A stretch of 64,000 nt of DNA, taken from assembly GCF_000165425.1 (NCBI RefSeq), contig NW_001799089.1, forward strand, positions 62,001 to 126,000, written 5' to 3'. This DNA comes from Paramecium tetraurelia (Eukaryota > Ciliophora > Oligohymenophorea > Peniculida > Parameciidae). Both the position numbers and the translations under genes were made by a program. Positions 46,336 through 58,282 of this stretch are shown in pieces; position 1 is the stretch's first letter; every line of letters starts with the position of its first letter. Below the pieces are notes generated by a model that had not been told where the DNA came from, did not search any database, and saw only the letters and a program-made list of their open reading frames with translations.

Positions 46336-47328
46336 ATGAAATCAACTGGAGAAAAGTATTAGAAATAACTAAATTAAAGATCTCCAGAAAAGATATTGTC
46401 AAAGAGAAATAATAATGGTTAATTGTAATACTTAATAAAATGGAAGAATCATGAGGAGCCAACTTGGGAATTTGAAGAATATATTCGAAATTAAATTTAA
46501 AATTTACTAACTAGTGAATTAGAATAAAAAACTCATTAAAATGAAAAATAAGTTGAGCCATTAAAAAATTTATAAAGAACTGTTCAACAGTCTTTTAAAC
46601 ATCCCAATTGTTCAGAGGAGCTACTTTTTAATAAACAGAGGGAGATGACCTAAAAATATTGTAATGCATATCCATAATCTGGAGATGAAATAGATAGTGT
46701 TCAATTGATTTTGACATAAGAGGACTGCATATTTGAAATAAAATGGAAATCTAGGTCTGATGGATTATAACCTATATCTGATTTTTATCAATATGATTAA
46801 TTCAAAGTAGTTGCTCCAATGCTATTCATGGATTTTTTAGAGATTTGTATTTTAGGATTTGAGAAGAATTCAGATATATAGTTTATAGCACCTGGCAAAG
46901 ACAATATAGAACGATCTTAGTTGATAAAAAGAATCTTATTGTAGAATTCAAAATATGTGGATACTAATAAAAATTAATTAGAAGAAGTTAAAGTAGACGA
47001 ATAAACTACTTAAGTTAAGAAAAAGAATGTTACATCAAAGAAAAACACTAAAATAACATTTATGCAGTCAGACTAAAAATAGAAATAGCTAATTTAACCA
47101 TAAAGCAGTACAGAACTATAATAGTAGAATCAAGAATAATAACAGAATGAAAATTAATCTTAATAAAACAATAATTAGAGGGATGAAAAATTATTGGAAG
47201 ATAAATAACCTGAATAATAATAGGTAGAATAAAAAGAGTAGAATGTGGTGGATTAGAATTAAAATTAAAACTATGAAGAGTAGATCGAGTAGGAATCAAT
47301 ATCTTTAGAATAATAATAAGAAGAATGA
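46336..47328 (+). CDS. Chromodomain protein, HP1-like (330 aa)
   Basis: Residues ~30-60 form a chromodomain core: GQLQYLIKWKNHEEPTWEFE then EYIRNQI, with the aromatic positions expected of a methyl-lysine reader. A second related module (~residues 135-190) reads CIFEIKWKSRSDGLQPISDF then YQYDQ, and resembles a chromoshadow domain. The last ~110 residues are extremely rich in glutamine, asparagine, lysine and glutamate (many TAA/TAG codons). No introns; TGA 47326-47328. Ciliate HP1-like proteins mark heterochromatin and DNA to be eliminated during nuclear development; that role here is inference. It converges with the next gene, 38 bp apart. Confidence 0.85.
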
Positions 47329-47366
47329 TTATTTAAGTATGGACTTTATTTAAGATATTATATAAG

Positions 47367-48388
47367 TCATAATATTATTCTTTATTTGACTTCTGTTTCC
47401 ATGATTTCTAGCAACTTAATTTCAAGAGTTTGATTTCTCTTTAATAACTATTCGATTTGAGTTTTTAATCTTTTGATTTCTTCAACCTTAGATTAGAGAT
47501 CTTTATCTTTTCTCTGATAAGCAATAACTAAATATAAAATAGGGAAGTACTTGATTATTCAAATTTCCATTTGAGATCTGAGTAATCTTGTTGTTTGACA
47601 ACATTATCTGAGTAGTTGATTTGCTTAAAGGATTAGATCAATTCTTCTAACTCTTAAATTTTTTATCGTTATTGATTATACAACAATTCATAAGGTTAGA
47701 ATGAGTTTCTTTATTATTAAACTTCTTATTGCAATGATACAAAATGTTGTTCTTTGCTTAACAATTTGAGTTGTAATTTTTCATTCTCTGATTTAAGAAT
47801 GTCTCTTTAACTAGTGATGGATTTATTTTAGGATTCAAGATTGGCAATCATTTATTCTAGATTTTAGATGGTAGTTTTTTCGCATTTTTTGTGTAAGAGT
47901 TCATTTTGTAATTTTTCGTTGCTTGATTAAAGTGAAATAATCTGTTATCTCAACTCATGGTTAGGATTGCAGTTTTCTTTATCGAAAGTTGATGTCTTGA
48001 GCATGGTTATTATTACATCAATTGAGGATTCAAGGGTTTTATCGTATTTTAGTTTAATTTAACTTAATTAGTAAATGGCTTTGGAAATGTTGTCGATGGG
48101 CATTTAAGATGGTTATTTGATATGGACAGACTCTCTTTGGATCTAACAAGATTCTCGTGCTACTGAAGGCTGTGTTTTTGTTGTAATCAATTAGGGAATG
48201 CCTCTAGCACTGTTTCTAGTGATGTTTTGGCTGGCTCGATTGGTTTTGGGCATAACAATGTCTCGGATGGGAGAAATCTAATCATTTAGGGTCCTGTTAT
48301 AATATTAAATGCAATGATACATTCTAGAGGTTAATTGTTGAGGGCTGGTGGGAGGTTTATAGAGATATTAAATTTGATGAGTATTCAT
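47367..48388 (-). CDS. Coiled-coil protein (332 aa)
   Basis: Start MNTHQIQYLYKPPTSPQQLT at 48388. A ~110-residue S/Q/N-rich head is followed by a long coiled coil (ELRQQIISLQSSNEKLQNEL, SQRDILKSENEKLQLKLLS, RLKTQIEQLLKRNQTLEIKL). One intron of 23 nt near 47533-47555 (after KFEQS). Stop TGA is at 47367-47369. It could alternatively be spliced to the upstream gene on the same strand, but both have independent starts and stops that fit. Confidence 0.75.
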
Positions 48389-48452
48389 TTTACTGTTAAA
48401 ATTAATAATTTAAGATTAACATAAAAAAGAGGTGTTATTTGTATAATTATTG

Positions 48453-48951
48453 TCATCCTTAAGTCTCTCTTAAGACTACTTTAGCAAGTTTTTTGAGTTC
48501 AAGGAAATAACTAATATAAAATTAAAGCGTTTACCTACTATTGGTAGGATGATTATGATTTTTAATTGCTCTCTGCAATTCTGTGATCTTATTCAGTGGC
48601 AATATATCTTGCAATTGTTTTTTTGGATATAATATACTTCATAGTAGTTATTTGTTACTTTTAAGTCGGTTTACTAAGGTCTAGACTGGATCTCTGAAAT
48701 GATAATCTACCAGGGGATTTGTGTGCTTGGGGAGATGAATTCTGAGATTTGTGAAGTGGGTTGTTTTTTGGTGATTTGGGAGATATGCTTGATCTCAGGA
48801 TTTATTAGAGTTATTCTAGATTGGATGTTTTGGGTTAGTACAGTATATGTTTGGGTTAATCAAATTTGCTGTTAATTTTGCCACGCACTTCCTTACGAAA
48901 GTCATCCAACTCATAAGTTGGAGTGTTTGCTATAAATGATCCAGAATGCAT
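48453..48951 (-). CDS. Hypothetical serine/proline/glutamine-rich protein (156 aa)
   Basis: Start MHSGSFIANTPTYELDDFRK at 48951, inside the palindrome ATGCAT. A low-complexity middle rich in S-P and K/Q (SISPKSPKNNPLHKSQ, SPQAHKSPGRLSFQRSS) is followed by a short helical tail (YFLELKKLAKVVLRETQG) after a 28-nt intron. Stop TGA is at 48453-48455. The many SP sites suggest phosphorylation by proline-directed kinases; function unknown. It is divergent from the CK1 gene only 10 bp away. Confidence 0.68.
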
Positions 48952-48961
48952 AAAATTATTA
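48952..48961. promoter_or_regulatory. 10-bp divergent start region
   Basis: Only 10 bp separate the initiator codon of the minus-strand gene (48951) from that of the CK1 kinase (48962). The 5' untranslated regions must overlap each other's coding sequence or be essentially absent. Confidence 0.6.
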
Positions 48962-50309
48962 ATGAAAAAATTACCTAGTAGTTATTTGGAGCCCAAAATA
49001 TTTGATAACAAATACATAATCAAGTAAAATTTGAGTTCTGGGTCTTTTGGAGTTGTTTATTTGGCTATTCATAAAGTCACACGTGAAGAAGTGGCTGTTA
49101 AATTGGAAAAAGGAGAATAAGAAACATTAGATAGAGAAGTTTACTTGCTAACTAAATTGTAAGGCATTTAAGGAATCACCAAACTTTACTGGTTTGGAAG
49201 TGAGCAAAACTATAATGTTATGGTCATCGAAATCCTAGGTAAGGATTTAGGTTATTATCTTAAACAATACAAGCAATTATCATTGAAAACTGGTTTACAA
49301 TTATTAGAATAGCTCATTACCATTTTTAGTTTTGTGCACAACAAAGGAATTGTTCATAGAGATCTAAAGCCTGAAAATATAATGATGGGCAAAACCAATA
49401 CAACACAGGCATATTTAGTTGACTTTGGAGTTTCTAAATAGATTTTTGATTAAGGAAAACATATGTACATAACTATTCATTCAAAATAGCCCTTTTCGAG
49501 ACAACAAGTCATTCATTGGAACGACTCGATATGCATCAATTGCAGCTCACAAAGGATATGAAATAGGAAGAAAAGACGACTTAGAATCCCTTATGTATGT
49601 TATCATATATCTAATTTTGGGGTATATATAGCTATTTAATTTCGCTAGCAAATTACCTTGGCAAAATCTGTAGAATATTGGAGATAAAGACAGAACAATT
49701 GTTGTTGGAGAAGTGAAGATGCAAACATCAATCTAGTCACTCTGTAAAGATTTGCCTTCGCCTTTCTCTGAATATCTGAAGTAAAGTGATCCTCTTAATT
49801 AGTTATTTAAAAGGGCTAGATTATTAAGACTAGCCTGATTATGAATTACTAAAGAAAATTATGAGGCAATGTTCTGATGCAAATACTTATGATAATTAAT
49901 TCGAATGGACAGATAAAGTACCAGAGAAACTTGGTGAAGTTAAATAGTAAAGCTCATTCTTAGCTGTCCCAAATGGATTAAATGATTAGAATAGATAAAA
50001 CACAAAAAAATAATCTTATATGGGTACTGATTCCATATGATTCTAGGTTCTCAATCTTCTAATATTGTTAAATATATACCTTCCAACCAAGACGCTCTTT
50101 AAATAAAAAATCAACCCTAAAAAATTATAACCAGTCAACCTCATATTGAAGTGTTGAAACAACTAGACACTGTTGATTTTGATGATATCGAAGAAAACAT
50201 GTAAAATTATCCTACTCTAGAACAAAAGTTGCTGAGATTGCAAAGATTTGACGCAAAATTTAAGGAAGATTGCGTATCTAAATCTGCAATTCATGTTTTT
50301 GATCATTGA
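48962..50309 (+). CDS. Casein kinase 1-like protein kinase (416 aa)
   Basis: Glycine loop LSSGSFGVVYLAIHK, then IVHRDLKPENIMMG, VDFGVSKQ, and the CK1-type activation segment SFIGTTRYASIAAHKGYEIG followed by RKDDLESLMYVII (CK1 enzymes have GTxRYAS ... RRDDLES here). KLPWQNLQ and GLDYQDQPDYELLKKIMRQ, like the CK1 Y-x-x-LP/GLxY-x-x-xPDY pattern, follow. The C-terminal ~120 residues are a Q/N-rich tail. Introns are 25, 27, 22 and 23 nt. The last skips a TGA after GTDSI in the unspliced reading, giving the tail YIPSNQDALQIKNQ ... SAIHVFDH, TGA 50307-50309. Ciliates have many CK1 genes; the exact member cannot be told. Confidence 0.9.
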
Positions 50310-51001
50310 AATCAAATTAATTTATTTTACTTAATTAATTAATTTGGATAATCAATTAAATTATTATTAATTCTTCCTAACTCAATTTTTTATTTTATAA
50401 TTTTATATATTTCCTCTTAAATACTATTATACGTATTCTGCTCTATTTAGTTATCTTCATACTCATCAAATTTTCAGTAGGTTTTAATTTGGATACGACT
50501 ATGAATAGAGTTGGGTGAATTATGATAATGTAATACTTTAAAAATTATACAATTAGTCTAAACCTAACTTTAATTGGCTGGATGTAACTATTTCAAATTT
50601 GAAGCAAATATTTTCTTACAATAAAATAGGATAATTTTGAGGATTATTCTAGACGTCATAGATTTAAATATTTTTGAATGATATAATTATGTTAAAAATA
50701 CTTTTGAAGTCAATCTGATCTCAAATTTACATAAGTTCTCAACCTCACCTATGTCCTTCTCCAGAATTGAGTTTTAAATCAAATGCAAGTATTATTAATT
50801 TTTTTAAAAATTATCTTCTTAATTCAATCTTTTCACCCAAATTCATTCTATTTAATTAGATTAGATTAAAAATAGAATAACTTATTCAAATTTTAACCTT
50901 ATGAGCTAAAATTATATACAAAATAATTTAATAAATCATATATAAAGTTTCTGAAAAAAAACTCAATCAATATTCAAACTTAATAATTATTTTTAACTGA
51001 A
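50310..51001. other. AT-rich intergenic gap (~690 bp)
   Basis: A/T-rich; short frames only, none with a convincing start and stop. It includes the B-box gene promoter. Confidence 0.45.
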
Positions 51002-52401
51002 ATGTTTCAATAATCAGAAGCAACTCTGGGATATAATAGAAATTAAACAGAAAATTAGCCAGATTCTCAAAGAGATTCCTCTGTTCAATAAAATGTAGAC
51101 ATCTAATTATATTTAGCCACTTTAATAGGTTTTAACAGATGAATAAAAATCAATTGGAATCCTCAACCCTTATGTTTTCACATCATATAATATGCCAAAA
51201 GTATAGCAAACTTTCATATTAATTTTAGATCAATTGCTATAATCATTTTGGTCAAACCATCACTAATTTTTGCAAAACTCAAGAATGCAGATTACCATTA
51301 TGCCCAGAATGTGTAAAAGAGCATGTGAATGAACATTCTGAGTTTAAGACATATCCTAAATTGGAATGCTTGGAAAACATATTGACTTAAGTTCACTCAG
51401 ATATTTGCTAATAAGGTAATACTTTCTCTAATTGTCTTAAGCCAATTAAATTACTCATGCATAATATGGTATTGAAAAATCTGTTGCTCAAGCATATGCT
51501 TAAACTACTTTCACTGTTGAGAAACTTAAAGAAGCTAAGAAAAGAATTCTAAATGTTATTGAGTAATACTTTGACACTCTAGAGAATGAATTGGAAAATA
51601 AATAAAAGAAAAACTATGAAAATTTCAAAAGAGATGCAGATGCACTTCTGAAAGCCTTAAAAGCCAGAAATGGAGCATATCTTAATTTTTTAGATAAACT
51701 CTAACAACCAGAATGCATGTATTCTCTACTACCATATCTTGCATCTCCAAGTTAAGAGGATAACTAATAATACCTTTAAATCGCTAATAAATTTACTAGC
51801 AGATTCAAAGAAGTTCAATCTGAAATTACTTTTGACTCCTTCAAATCGTATTAATTTATACTAATTTTTTAGAGCTTAATTAAGTTCGCGCTTATCAGAA
51901 ATCGTTGGTGTCATCCATTAAGATCTTACGGAATATTTAGACATCCATAAGCTAGCCCCGCCAGAAATTGTGAAGAGCAAAGCTTTAACACTGAAATCCC
52001 AAAATAATCAAATATAAAAAAAGGCATCATCTCCACAGCAACGTTAGAGAAATTTGAGCAAAACATATTAATTATAAGAAAATAAGGATAAAGAGATTAT
52101 CAAAGTTAATCCTAATTAAAACTAGATTGAATAGACTGTTCGATATTAATAGATTAACCCTTAGTCTATTCAAATTCAATAGTATTAATCTCCTTCAAAT
52201 TTCAACTCCTTGAATCAGAACTATCCTTAATAGTTTACTTAGTAATAGCCTCAATATTACTCCAATCAGCCTCAATATTCAGCTTAACTTCCTTACAATC
52301 AATAAAGATATTAGTAACAGGTCCCATATCAATAATACTTATAGTATGATCAGAATGCCTAATATTAAAATACAATTAATCCTATTTAGAAATATTATTG
52401 A
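51002..52401 (+). CDS. B-box zinc-finger protein with coiled coil and glutamine-rich tail (432 aa)
   Basis: A B-box-type zinc finger near residue 65: INCYNHFGQTITNFCKTQEC then RLPLCPECVKEHVNEH, with Cys/His spacing of B-box 2. A coiled coil follows (KLKEAKKRILNVIEQYFDTL). Tripartite-motif-like proteins use this module for assembly or ubiquitin signalling, but no RING is visible here. The last ~120 residues are rich in Q, N, Y and P (coded largely by TAA/TAG). Introns: 22 nt early, 28, 26 and 25 nt. Stop TGA is at 52399-52401. It could work as an adaptor; the function is not known. Confidence 0.85.
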
Positions 52402-52790
52402 ATGTATTAATGTATTTGATCCTAACTAGTATATAATAAGTATTTAATAAAATTTCCTAAATCCTATTATTATATCAATTCGAAATTTCTGAATTTTGAT
52501 ATGATCTATTATTTATTAGACAGAACCATTAGTAAAATGATTCTTAACATCTCTTTCTTTAGGTAATTCTTATCATAAACATTATTGGCTCACCTATTTA
52601 GGTTTATGTATATTTAAAACACAAAAAATTATAATGATATAAATACTTTCTACATTATAAATCCAATAATTTGAATGTTTAAGAAGAGAATAGGAATAAA
52701 AGCTATTTTTTAAATAAAAAATAATCATGATAATTTTATTAAACCATTACATAGCAAAAAAATAAAAATTTGTTAAATTAACAATTAAAA
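52402..52790. other. AT-rich intergenic gap (~390 bp)
   Basis: A/T-rich; no frame supported. It includes the promoter of the next gene. Confidence 0.45.
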
Positions 52791-54912
52791 ATGTCTTAAG
52801 ACTTAAAGAAATATTAAGTCTATGAAGAAGATTAGATATAAATGAGTATTAATGAATAATCCAATCAAATCGAACAGACTAAGAAAAAATTATTTACAAA
52901 ATTTGAAAATGATAATTAGAATGATTTAAACTGTACAGTTTAAAAATTTTAAGCAACTTAATAATAAAAAAGCCTAAATATACCTTAAAAATAAAGGAAT
53001 TCATCTTATCAGGGAATAAATGACGATTTCTATGACAAACTTCTAAATAATAAGTAAACAGTGTAATTTGATAATCATGTTGAAAAATTATAAAAAAGTC
53101 AATAGTTCAGAAGAAGTAATTAATATAAATCGCTTAGCAATAGATATACAAGCTCAGAAGGTGGTTATAAATATGATTAGATGAGATAAGCAAATCTTTT
53201 GGAAGATAATCAAATTGATTCAATTAATAAATATGAATATTACGATTCAAAATATGAAGAATTTGGAAATGCATAAACTAATGTCTTATAATATTATCAA
53301 AGGCAAAAATTGAATGAAGTGTACAGAAAGCGGTAGGATTAATTGTCCTGTTCATTTTATTCTAAAAACTCTAAAAAACTCCTCATTAAAACAAATTAAA
53401 CTATCTACTAAGGATAAATCAAAGAGGAATAGGATCACAATGATTCAAGTGACACGAATCAATCAAGAATCTCTAAGAATATTTCTGAATCAGATTAAAA
53501 AGACCAACAATTTAAATATGAGGACATATAGAGTATAAGGATATCAAAAATGTCTGACCTTAGTGATTAAATAAAGAACGACTTATATTTAGAAGATGGT
53601 TAAGGGACTGAAAATAGTTTGGGATCTGATTTTCACTATTTTGATAGCAATAAAAGTTCCCTTAATCAAACTCCATAAAGGAAATCCCTTAGAGATATAA
53701 AATTCAATAAAAGTTAAGTTCCTAGTCTCAAGATTTAATAATAAGAAAATGAAACATATTTTTCATAGGCATCAAGTCCCTAGCAAAAAAATCAAGATAA
53801 TAATTAATTGAAAAAATAACTATTAACAATTTCGATTGAAGGTTCAGGTTCAGGTTTCTAATCTAATTTAATATCACCTATAGTAGGCTATCATGATAAT
53901 GGATTACATAAAAATACGATGTCCTTTGGAAGATAATAGGGGTGCAACAGTTATTAAAAATCCTTAAAAAAGAATATCCCTTATTGCATCAGTCCTTTTG
54001 ACTGTAATACTCCAATTAATGAAGAATCTAAAATTTTTAATGATCTTATAAAATGGGATTTTGCAAAAAACAAATAAATTGAAAAAGAGTAGGCTAGGAT
54101 AAGAGACTTAAAAACCTAATCTGTGAAGAAGTAGTAGAACTATGAGTATGAAAAAAAAATTAAGGAGCTTGAACAAGAGCTAAAATTGAAAGAAGAACAA
54201 ATGTAATTAAAGGATGATATATTAAGTGAATAACTAGAAAAAATTTAATACTATAACCAAAGAATAAGTCTAATTCCAAATGAAGATGATTGGAATTCTG
54301 ATTTTCATAATATAAGGGAATTTATTGATGATTATAAAAGCAATTTATATTAATTGATATCTAATAAGAATTCAAATATATCTTTTATTAATTTGATGAA
54401 GTAAAAGTTTTAGGAATAATATAAGGATAACTTCAATTAATTCAGTAGCAATAATTCAACTTAGACAAATTAATAAACATCTGAAGAATAACCCAATTCG
54501 CAAAATTATAAGTATTTAGAAACATTAAATTTTATCACCTATTTTCGAAAATATAATACTCTTACAATAAAAATCTTTAGCATTTGGATTTGAATTTGGT
54601 CATGCTGTCCCAGAACTCTTTTAAAAACTATTTTCCCTTAGTAAAAGAGAGAAATTTAGAAATAGATTACTTGATATGAATGAATGTGTAAAATATGAAA
54701 TACAAGAGTTAAATAATTTTTTAAAGAATCAGAATAAAAACTAAAGTATAAATGAATTGAAAGAGACACTTGAATCAGAAATTATCATATAAAAATACAT
54801 TTAATAAACAATTTACAATATATCTAATCTATTCAAAGAAAGAATATTGTAAATACAGGAAGGACACAAACAAATGTAAGAGTAATTAAAAAAAAATACT
54901 CTATGTAATTGA
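52791..54912 (+). CDS. Long Q/N/S-rich protein with coiled coil (about 706 aa), one base out of frame
   Basis: Start MSQDLKKYQVYEEDQIQMSI at 52791. The first ~440 residues are low-complexity (S, N, Q, K, D), then a coiled coil near residues 435-490 (KIKELEQELKLKEEQMQLKD) and a helical C-terminal part (AVPELFQKLFSLSKREKFRN, INELKETLESEIIIQK). No introns are needed. The exon total is one base too long: an extra T in the TTTT run at 54530-54534 shifts the frame between LETLN and LSPIFENILLQQ, after which the frame stays open to TGA 54910-54912. No family is recognised. Confidence 0.72.
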
Positions 54913-55241
54913 TTATTTAAAACTAATTTATAGAATGTATTACTAATTGCTAAATATATTCATAGTCATAGTAACTATTATTATATTGTTAAGTTTCTAC
55001 TAAGATTAAGTTATTATAAAATAATTCAATCTATTATAAAATGCCAATTTATAATATTGTTTAGGACATATTTCAATACTCATTCGTAACTTGATGATTA
55101 ATTTCATGCAAATTATTATGGTTTGACTTACAATAAGTAAACTTATACAATTACTTTGTATAGAAGTTGCGTAATTAAGTATATTAATAAATTTATTTTT
55201 CTTATAAGTTATTTTAATAAGATTGATATTTAAAATATGCA
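54913..55241. other. AT-rich convergent gap (~330 bp)
   Basis: Convergent gap between two gene ends. A/T-rich; no supported frame. Confidence 0.45.
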
Positions 55242-55646
55242 TCATGATTTGAACACAAGACAAGCCAAATTGCCATTATAAAACATAAATAGTCTTGTAT
55301 TGTTTTATACTGTTACATCGTAAGCATATCCTTCACCTTAAATTGATTACAATTATGAATTACCTATAATAACTTGCCAAGTTGGACCATACTTCTTTTC
55401 AAGTGCTTCTTTAATTGTTTTGCAAGCATTCTTTAATATAAATGAATAATTAGAATACTTCAATTGATAAAACTGGAGATGAGTTGTTTTCAATTCCTGA
55501 AACTATCGAGTCTTAAACCTCTGAAAGCATATCTGGGCTCATATCTGTATCCTTTATTTAACAGCGATTATTACTTTGATAATAGCTGTTCCAAGCATTT
55601 CCTTTTTCAATTAAGCAAGGTCTTAAGTTTCTTTCTTTTCTTCCAT
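55242..55646 (-). CDS. Axonemal-type dynein light chain (DNAL4/LC8 family)
   Basis: This is a 108-residue light chain that dimerises and binds dynein intermediate chains. The N-terminal extension MEEKKETQDLAQLKKEML is followed by a domain with NACKTIKEALEKKYGPTWQV, IIGEGYAYDVTVQNNTRLFM and FYNGNLACLVFKS, matching the TW-x-V-I-x-G and F-x-x-x-LA of the LC8/DNAL4 family. It is closer to DNAL4 than to DYNLL (longer head, no His-Phe-Ile-Tyr-Phe). Introns are 23 nt (after TAIIK), 28 nt (after SIE) and 27 nt (after VIIG). Start ATG 55646; TGA 55242-55244. Together with RSP4/6 in this window it points to motile cilia. Confidence 0.88.
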
Positions 55647-56661
55647 TTTAATTATATTAATAAAATATATGTAAATATAATATCACAATTAAACATTGAA
55701 TATTAAATGGGTTTCATAATTTTTACAAAATCCTATATAGTTATATTCAAGTCGAAGTCCTTTTTATTTTTCTTTATAGTAATAGTGTATTTATTTTAAA
55801 TCAAATGCTGTATTAATTCACAGGATTAAACTTTATTTTTAACTTAAACCCCACAATATTTCAATTTCAATTCTTTTAACTGTTTCAAATAGATTTTTTT
55901 CTTCCTTAGTTCCATTAAAAATAAAAACTCAATAAGGTCATGTGTCTTTAATCCTTACTAAGCAACTTTAGTTTGAAATAGTTCATTATAAATTATTAGA
56001 ATCCTTAGAAAAAGGAAAAAATTTTATTAATAAAATTTCTCAACTCAACCATTTTATGAGAAATATTATTTGCAAGGGTGATTAATCAGTAATGGCTGCT
56101 ATATAAAACTCTTTCTGATATCTAATTAATCTGAAATATTTTATGAACTGGTTAGTTTAATTTAATAAATAATTAATTTAGTAATCTAAAAATGTTAATA
56201 TAAATGATTATTTCTGTAATTAGAAGGTGAAGTAAAATACATCATTAAAAATTTCAACACTAATTTGCTGTATGATCTAAGCAATATAATTAAATAAATA
56301 ATAATATCAAATCCTATTCTTTTATATTAATTGCAAAGCTAAAGAAGTCATTCTTCTCCAATTTAACTAAAATACTTTGTTGTTGAATTAAATTATAATG
56401 TTATGAGTTTTTATCAATAAATTTTTTATATCTTCTTATTTTAATTTTTTATTTTATGGAATCCTTAAATTGCATCATTTTATCTTCTTAATTTCCTATC
56501 AAATTAAAGGTATAAAAATTATTTAGCTTGATTTTTAAACTTTAACATCCTTTACGATAAATAAGTATTATAATTTACTGAAAATAAAGTGCTCAACATT
56601 AATTTTCAATGAATTAAAAGATAATTATTAATATTAATATATTTTTCAAGATATATTGAAA
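55647..56661. other. AT-rich gap with possible degenerate coding relic
   Basis: No intact gene is supported. On the minus strand about 55845-56085 shows protein-like patches in all three frames (see pseudogene entry). The rest is A/T-rich spacer. Confidence 0.4.
55845..56085 (-). pseudogene. Possible degenerate host gene fragment
   Basis: On the minus strand, convincing protein-like segments appear one after another in different frames: HKMVELRNFINKIF, then YNELFQTKVAQQGLKTHDLI, then FNGTKEEKNLFETVKRIEIE. Only some frames avoid TGA, and no set of short introns joins them. This looks like a decaying host gene or a segment with several indels. I cannot name the parent family. It lies just upstream of the dynein light chain start. 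Confidence 0.35.
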
Positions 56662-57077
56662 ATGATCTGTTGCAGTAGCAAAAAGAGTAAATAGCAAACT
56701 TCAGAAATAACTAAAAAGAGAAGCAAAATATTATCTGTATTCGATTCTTTATTTTATTTTTCTAGGATTTTATAGAAGAAATAAACAACGAAGCTATGAC
56801 TCTCTATTAATCACCAAACTGTCAAAATCTTTCTATTATGTTTTAATATTCTGGAGAACCTTAAACAATGAAGTATAGTGTTTCTATTATATATTTAAGA
56901 TCAAGCTCTAATACAAAAATTTGTAGATCAGTTGAACGCTTAGCTAGTCCAATTCCCAACATTACACCAAGAAAAACTTCCTTTAATATTTTCAAATGTG
57001 CAAAAACAAACCAAAATACAAAGTTTATATCGACGAAAAGTGGTTTCACATTATTAGTAACAAAGGCACGCTTATGA
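56662..57077 (+). CDS. Hypothetical small protein with Cys/Ser/Lys start (128 aa)
   Basis: Start MICCSSKKSKQQTSEITKKR at 56662, one 29-nt intron (near 56736-56764), then DFIEEINNEAMTLYQSPNCQ, MKYSVSIIYLRSSSNTKICR and a basic tail ending LLVTKARL at TGA 57075-57077. The MICC start lacks the Gly2 needed for myristoylation, but the two cysteines next to basic residues could be palmitoylated; that is inference. No family is recognised. Confidence 0.65.
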
Positions 57078-58282
57078 TGATTTCTCTATATTATTATTGC
57101 TCAAAATTCTCAAATTAATTTCATAAGCTTTTGCCTTTATAATTGTTTAAAGGTCAATTGAACTTTTTTATCTAAAAAATACTCAATTATTTTAAAATTT
57201 CTTACTTGAATAGTAAAATTAGATAAATAAATTGTATAAATTAATATATTAAAAAGAATATCCTATGCACACACGAACTTTCAACTTATAACAGTGTAGA
57301 TGCATCTAATTATAGTCTAATATAATATAATTATAGATGTTTCAATCTGAGATCTAAAAATTGGGCTAATTTTCTTCTATTATAATTTATTGTAGATTAT
57401 TAATTTAATAATTTATTTAATTAAAATAATTACACTTTATACTAAAAGAAATGAAATTTCGGTTTCTTAAGTTTATTCTTTGAAAAAAAATGCCATCATC
57501 TGAATTTTAGAATTTCTTACCTATCAACATTGCATCCTTTGAATGCTTTCTTTTTCATATAAACTGTTTTGTTATCATACTTATTTTATTTAACCTTATT
57601 AAATTCTGGAATTAATTTAGTAAAATTCATAAACTCAATTGTTAGTAAATTTCATCATATTTATTATTACTTTAATACTACTGATGTATAAGAAAGATAT
57701 TCAGAAGCTTTGATAATATTAGAGATTTAACTTCCGATTTGTTATATTTTTAAATCGTTGATAAGATTGCTGATCAAAACGATTAGCCAAAATCCAATTA
57801 TTTAATTAGATTAAATTGAAATAGGGAGGAGCCTTATTAAATTGTGGAATATTTCATAGATTATAGCTAAGCACTTCTAATCTTTATTCTTTTTCTCTAG
57901 AATTATCAAATTTTCAATCGATTCAAGATTCAATGTTAAGATTTTATTTACATGTTTAAATTGTTGAATTAAAAATTTTGCATTAAATAGAGTCATTTTA
58001 TTTGTTTCAATAAAAGAATGATCAAATTTTCATTATTAATATTATTAATAAATTAATTTTTCTGTAGATCATTTTATATTTAGAAATTTAATTAAAAATA
58101 CTAAGAGGACAATGAAATATAAACATTAATTATACATGATAGGAATATATCTTAAATATTAATGAAGATTAAAAAATCTTTTATTTAAAAGTTAATCATT
58201 TTTTTTTCAATTTAGTCTATTCTTTTAAGAATGAAAATTAATAATTTATTAAGACTCATTATTTATAAATTTATTTCTTAAA
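57078..58282. other. AT-rich gap (~1.2 kb)
   Basis: This is the longest gene-poor stretch in the window. One weak minus-strand small frame is listed separately (57496-57630). The rest shows only A/T runs and no RNA-gene box motifs that I can recognise. Confidence 0.45.
57496..57630 (-). CDS. Possible tiny protein (44 aa), weak
   Basis: Frame MNFTKLIPEFNKVKQNKYDN ... KKKAFKGCNVDRQEILKFR, start 57630, stop TGA 57496-57498. It has a balanced residue mix but is short, and a GT...AG stretch of 21 nt overlaps its end, so its true structure is unclear. It may be chance. Confidence 0.3.

Noticed and set aside
47367-48951. One single gene joining the two low-complexity/coiled-coil genes
   Set aside because: Joining needs an extra intron in place of a clean TGA, and each half has its own good start; kept as two genes, with low certainty.
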